Positions 22,411 through 24,950 of a DNA stretch of 24,950 nucleotides are shown one piece after another. Origin of the DNA: CAYMAZ01 sp964526285 (GTDB lineage: Bacteria > Bacteroidota > Bacteroidia > Bacteroidales > DTU049); the NCBI GenBank assembly GCA_964526285.1, contig CAZGIW010000060.1:1-24950 (forward strand), given 5' to 3'. The first letter of the stretch is position 1. Each line of letters starts with the position of its first letter. The translations under genes were made by a program, and so were the position numbers. The notes beneath the pieces are model-generated. The model saw only the letters and a program-made list of their open reading frames with translations. It had not been told where the DNA came from and did no database searches.

Positions 22411-23709
22411 TTATTCAGCAGGTTCAGCAATCAAATCCCATGCATCGGCTCCTGTAATTTTCACCCTGATAAACTGTCCGGGCTCATATTTGTGTCCCTT
22501 TTTCACATGAACTGTCACCATATGGTCAATTTCAGGAGCATCATGTTCGGTGCGTCCCAGCAAATAACTGTCATACACCTCGTCAACAATGATTTCAACT
22601 TCTTTGCCTGTTTTTCCCAGATTAAGGTCCATTGAAATTTTTTCCTGAATTGCATATAGAGTTTCCATACGCCTCAGTTTGGCCGCCTGTGAAACAGTTT
22701 CTTTCAGCTTTCCGGCAGGAGTTCCTTCCTCATGTGAATAAGCAAAAAATCCCACCCGCTCAAGCTTATGCTTTTTCAGAAATCCAGCCAGTTCATTAAA
22801 TTCACTCCGACCTTCGCCGGGAAAACCTGTGATAAAAGCTGATCGGATATGGATATCCGGTATCTGACTGCGGAAATATGTGATGAGCTGTTCAATATCT
22901 GACTGTGTGTGAAAGCGTTTCATGGATGCCAGAATACTATCACTGACATGCTGAAAGGGGATATCAATATAATTGCAGATATTTGAATAACGCGACATAA
23001 CATCAATGAGCTCCAGCGGAAAGCCTGCCGGATAGGTGTATTGCAAACGTATCCATTTTGCTCCCGATTCTTTTGCCAGCGTTTCCATCAGTTGAGGCAG
23101 CATCCTTTTTTTATACAAATCCATTCCATACCAGGTTGTGTCCTGGGCTATGATAATGAGTTCTTTCACTCCCTGACTGACAAGTAATTTTGCTTCTTCA
23201 AGGATTGCCTCAACAGGAAGAGAGATGTGTTTTCCGCGTATGCCGGGAATGGCACAAAATGAACATTGACGGTCGCATCCTTCTGAAATTTTCAGATATG
23301 CATAATGTCCGGGAGTGGACAGGTTTGTTTTGTCACGTTTTTGATTGTGTTGTGCTGAATCTGTGATAAAGGCCAGCATTTCCTTCTGGTCTCCCAATCC
23401 CGACCAAAAATCAACCTCTTTCAGTTCCTTTTTCAGTTCTTCACCGTAACGTTGTATCATACAGCCAAAAACGATGAGTTTTTTAATCTTTCCCTGTTTT
23501 TTTGCTTCAATATATTCCAAAATTGTATCAACTGATTGTTCTTTGGCATCGGCAATAAAACCACATGTGTTTATCATGACCACATCGGCAAAATCATCAC
23601 TGTGGGCAACCTGAAGAAGGGGAGACTGCAGTGAAGCAGCAAGATGCTCAGAATCCACCTGATTTTTGGGACAACCAAGTGTTACAATCGAAACAGAGAT
23701 TTTAGACAT
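22411..23709 (-). CDS. rimO: Ribosomal protein S12 methylthiotransferase RimO
   Basis: 432 residues, the standard length. The N-terminal MTTase domain has the three cysteines of the auxiliary [4Fe-4S] cluster (Cys13 in TLGCPKNQVDSE, Cys49 in INTCGFI, Cys83 in FGCMIQ). The radical SAM motif is C145-x3-C149-x2-C152 (EGCDRQCSFCAIPGIRGKH). A C-terminal TRAM domain (about 370-432) ends in VRVKITGADAWDLIAE. The TLGCPKN(Q/Q)VDSE sequence and the RGK context distinguish RimO from MiaB. It adds a methylthio group to the conserved aspartate of ribosomal protein S12 in the cytoplasm. It lies 10 bp downstream of ftsY on the same strand, in an operon ftsY-rimO-membrane gene; ftsY-rimO adjacency is common in Bacteroidota. 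Confidence 0.96.
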   Translation of the reverse strand: MSKISVSIVTLGCPKNQVDSEHLAASLQSPLLQVAHSDDFADVVMINTCGFIADAKEQSVDTILEYIEAKKQGKIKKLIVFGCMIQRYGEELKKELKEVDFWSGLGDQKEMLAFITDSAQHNQKRDKTNLSTPGHYAYLKISEGCDRQCSFCAIPGIRGKHISLPVEAILEEAKLLVSQGVKELIIIAQDTTWYGMDLYKKRMLPQLMETLAKESGAKWIRLQYTYPAGFPLELIDVMSRYSNICNYIDIPFQHVSDSILASMKRFHTQSDIEQLITYFRSQIPDIHIRSAFITGFPGEGRSEFNELAGFLKKHKLERVGFFAYSHEEGTPAGKLKETVSQAAKLRRMETLYAIQEKISMDLNLGKTGKEVEIIVDEVYDSYLLGRTEHDAPEIDHMVTVHVKKGHKYEPGQFIRVKITGADAWDLIAEPAE

Positions 23710-23719
23710 AACGGGAGTT

Positions 23720-24670
23720 CTATTTGTTGAAAAGACTTTTCACAAATTCAAATTTGTCAAAAATCTGAAGGTCATCAATTTTTTCACCAAGTCCGATATA
23801 TTTTATTGGGATTTGAAACTGATCAGTGATGGTGATTGCAACACCGCCTTTTGCGGTTCCATCAAGTTTTGTCAGTGCCAGGGCATTCACATCAGTGACA
23901 GCAGTAAACTGTTTTGCCTGTTCAATGGCATTTTGGCCTGTGGATGCATCGAGCACAAGCAGAATTTCGTGGGGAGCAGTTTCCAGAACTTTTTGCATCA
24001 CCCTTTTTATTTTTCCAAGCTCATTCATGAGATTGGTTTTGTTGTGCAAACGACCCGCTGTATCAATGATGACAACATCATAATTTTTACTGTTGGCAAC
24101 TGAAATGGTTTCATATGCAACTGCAGCAGGATCAGCGTTCATTCCTTTGTCAACAGCCTCAACTCCAGCTCTTTGTGCCCAAATTAGAAGCTGCTCCACT
24201 GCCGCTGCCCTGAATGTGTCGGCAGCTCCCAGAATTACTTTTTTTCCAGCTGCTTTATACTGGTGAGCAAGTTTGCCAATGGTTGTTGTTTTTCCTACTC
24301 CATTCACACCCACTACCAGAATCACATATGGCTCGGAACGCTGTGGGAAATCATAACCTTCAATGGTCGCTTTGTTTTCAGCAAAAAGTGAAGTGATAAT
24401 CTCTTCAAGAACAGTGTGAATTTCAGAACTATTCAGGTATTTGTTTTTTGCAATTCGTTTTTCAAGTTCATCAATAATCTTCACAGTGGTCTCAACACCC
24501 ACATCTGAAGTAATCAGTGCTTCTTCAATATCATCAAGAACATCTTCGTCTATGGTTGATTTGCCCACAACTGCACGCGAAAGTTTTGTAAAAAAACTTT
24601 CTCTTGTTTTAGTTAAACCTTCGTCAAGTTTTTCCTTATTCTCTTTTGAGAAAAATGAAAATATTCCCAT
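23720..24670 (-). CDS. ftsY: Signal recognition particle receptor FtsY
   Basis: 316 residues, the short Bacteroidota form without a long acidic A domain. The N domain covers roughly 1-95. The G domain has G1 GVNGVGKTTTIGKLA (about 115-129), the insertion-box region DTFRAAAVEQL, G3 VIIDTAGRLHNK, and G4 LTKLDGTAKGG, with the closing GLGEKIDDLQIFD. It binds GTP, meets Ffh-RNA-ribosome complexes and delivers nascent membrane proteins to SecYEG; it works at the cytoplasmic face of the membrane. It starts the ftsY-rimO operon. A TATCTTTG promoter box lies at 24698-24705, just upstream of the ATG. Confidence 0.97.
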   Translation of the reverse strand: MGIFSFFSKENKEKLDEGLTKTRESFFTKLSRAVVGKSTIDEDVLDDIEEALITSDVGVETTVKIIDELEKRIAKNKYLNSSEIHTVLEEIITSLFAENKATIEGYDFPQRSEPYVILVVGVNGVGKTTTIGKLAHQYKAAGKKVILGAADTFRAAAVEQLLIWAQRAGVEAVDKGMNADPAAVAYETISVANSKNYDVVIIDTAGRLHNKTNLMNELGKIKRVMQKVLETAPHEILLVLDASTGQNAIEQAKQFTAVTDVNALALTKLDGTAKGGVAITITDQFQIPIKYIGLGEKIDDLQIFDKFEFVKSLFNK

Positions 24671-24697
24671 TGTTACAACTATAAAAATTTACAAGTG

Positions 24698-24705
24698 CAA
24701 AGATA
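24698..24705 (-). promoter_or_regulatory. -7 promoter box (TATCTTTG) of the ftsY-rimO operon
   Basis: Exact TAnnTTTG match on the minus strand, 27 bp upstream of the ftsY ATG. Confidence 0.5.
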
Positions 24706-24881
24706 TGAAAAACTCTCATTATGAAGCTGTTTTTCCTTTTGCCCTATAACTCTATACCTTTATAACTAATACCCGATATTTATAGAAAAAAGAAAATAGC
24801 AAATATAAAATATTTATAATACGCTAAAGTATAGTGTTCACGTGGTTCTTCGATCAAAATCCGATTACTTCGTTCTCTGAC

Positions 24882-24946
24882 TTTGTTCCCCGTCATTGTT
24901 CCCCGACTTTGTTCCCCGACTTTGTTCCCCGACTTTGTTCCCCGAA
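24882..24946. repeat. 13-bp tandem repeat array at the window edge (at least 5 units)
   Basis: TTTGTTCCCCGAC is repeated with period 13 at 24882, 24895, 24908, 24921 and 24934, with a degenerate unit before it at 24871. It ends near the window edge (last unit TTTGTTCCCCGAA), and whether the array continues cannot be seen. On the minus strand the unit reads AAAGTCGGGG across the junction, the core also found in the array around the AAA ATPase. Confidence 0.9.
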
Positions 24947-24950
24947 ATTC

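Noticed and set aside
1..24950. tRNA or rRNA genes
   Set aside because: No cloverleaf-like segment or rRNA-like sequence was noticed in any intergenic region while reading; a dedicated RNA search was not possible.

Overview
The window looks like a chromosomal segment of a low-GC Bacteroidota (Bacteroidetes) bacterium, probably near Bacteroidales. The evidence is: Bacteroidota-type -7 promoter boxes (TAnnTTTG) upstream of most genes with no clear Shine-Dalgarno sequences; two secreted proteins ending in a type IX secretion (T9SS) sorting domain; a DUF3078 protein; CarboxypepD_reg-like and MORN-variant secreted proteins; and an integrase-type Arm DNA-binding domain of the Bacteroidota kind.

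Layout. 1-1.2 kb: a GNAT-like protein on the minus strand. 1.2-2.9 kb: a repeat-rich gap, a small lipoprotein and an HNH endonuclease whose ATG appears lost. 2.95-6.8 kb: a restriction-modification cassette. A C5-cytosine methyltransferase carrying an N-terminal integrase-like Arm domain is translationally coupled (ATGA) to an MvaI/BcnI-like endonuclease, and the cassette lies between related short direct repeats. 6.9-8.46 kb: an AAA ATPase/DUF4143 gene sitting between two pieces of a 33-bp-period repeat array that form an ~83-bp near-perfect direct repeat. 8.6-9.15 kb: two further inverted-repeat elements, one a 144-bp MITE-like unit inserted in a repeat whose other copy lies at 1.54-1.66 kb. 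9.2-11.5 kb: an AlkD-like DNA repair gene followed (reading right to left) by a tripartite hipB-hipS-hipT toxin-antitoxin operon with two palindromic operators. Up to here the window reads as a defence and mobile-element island.

11.5-24.7 kb is mostly envelope and housekeeping: a PH-domain protein, a short exported protein, DUF3078, a T9SS subtilisin-like protease, a LuxE-like adenylating enzyme, a lipoprotein, two small exported proteins, a large T9SS modular protein, a polytopic membrane protein, rimO and ftsY. The last three run in one direction, with rimO and the membrane gene only 3 bp apart.

The window ends in a 13-bp tandem array whose core (AAAGTCGGGG on the minus strand) is also the core of the array around the AAA ATPase. 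This points to a shared repeat family and possibly a second ATPase unit just beyond the edge.

The best candidates for something undescribed are the array-bounded AAA ATPase unit and the Arm-domain/methyltransferase fusion with repeats over its own promoter.
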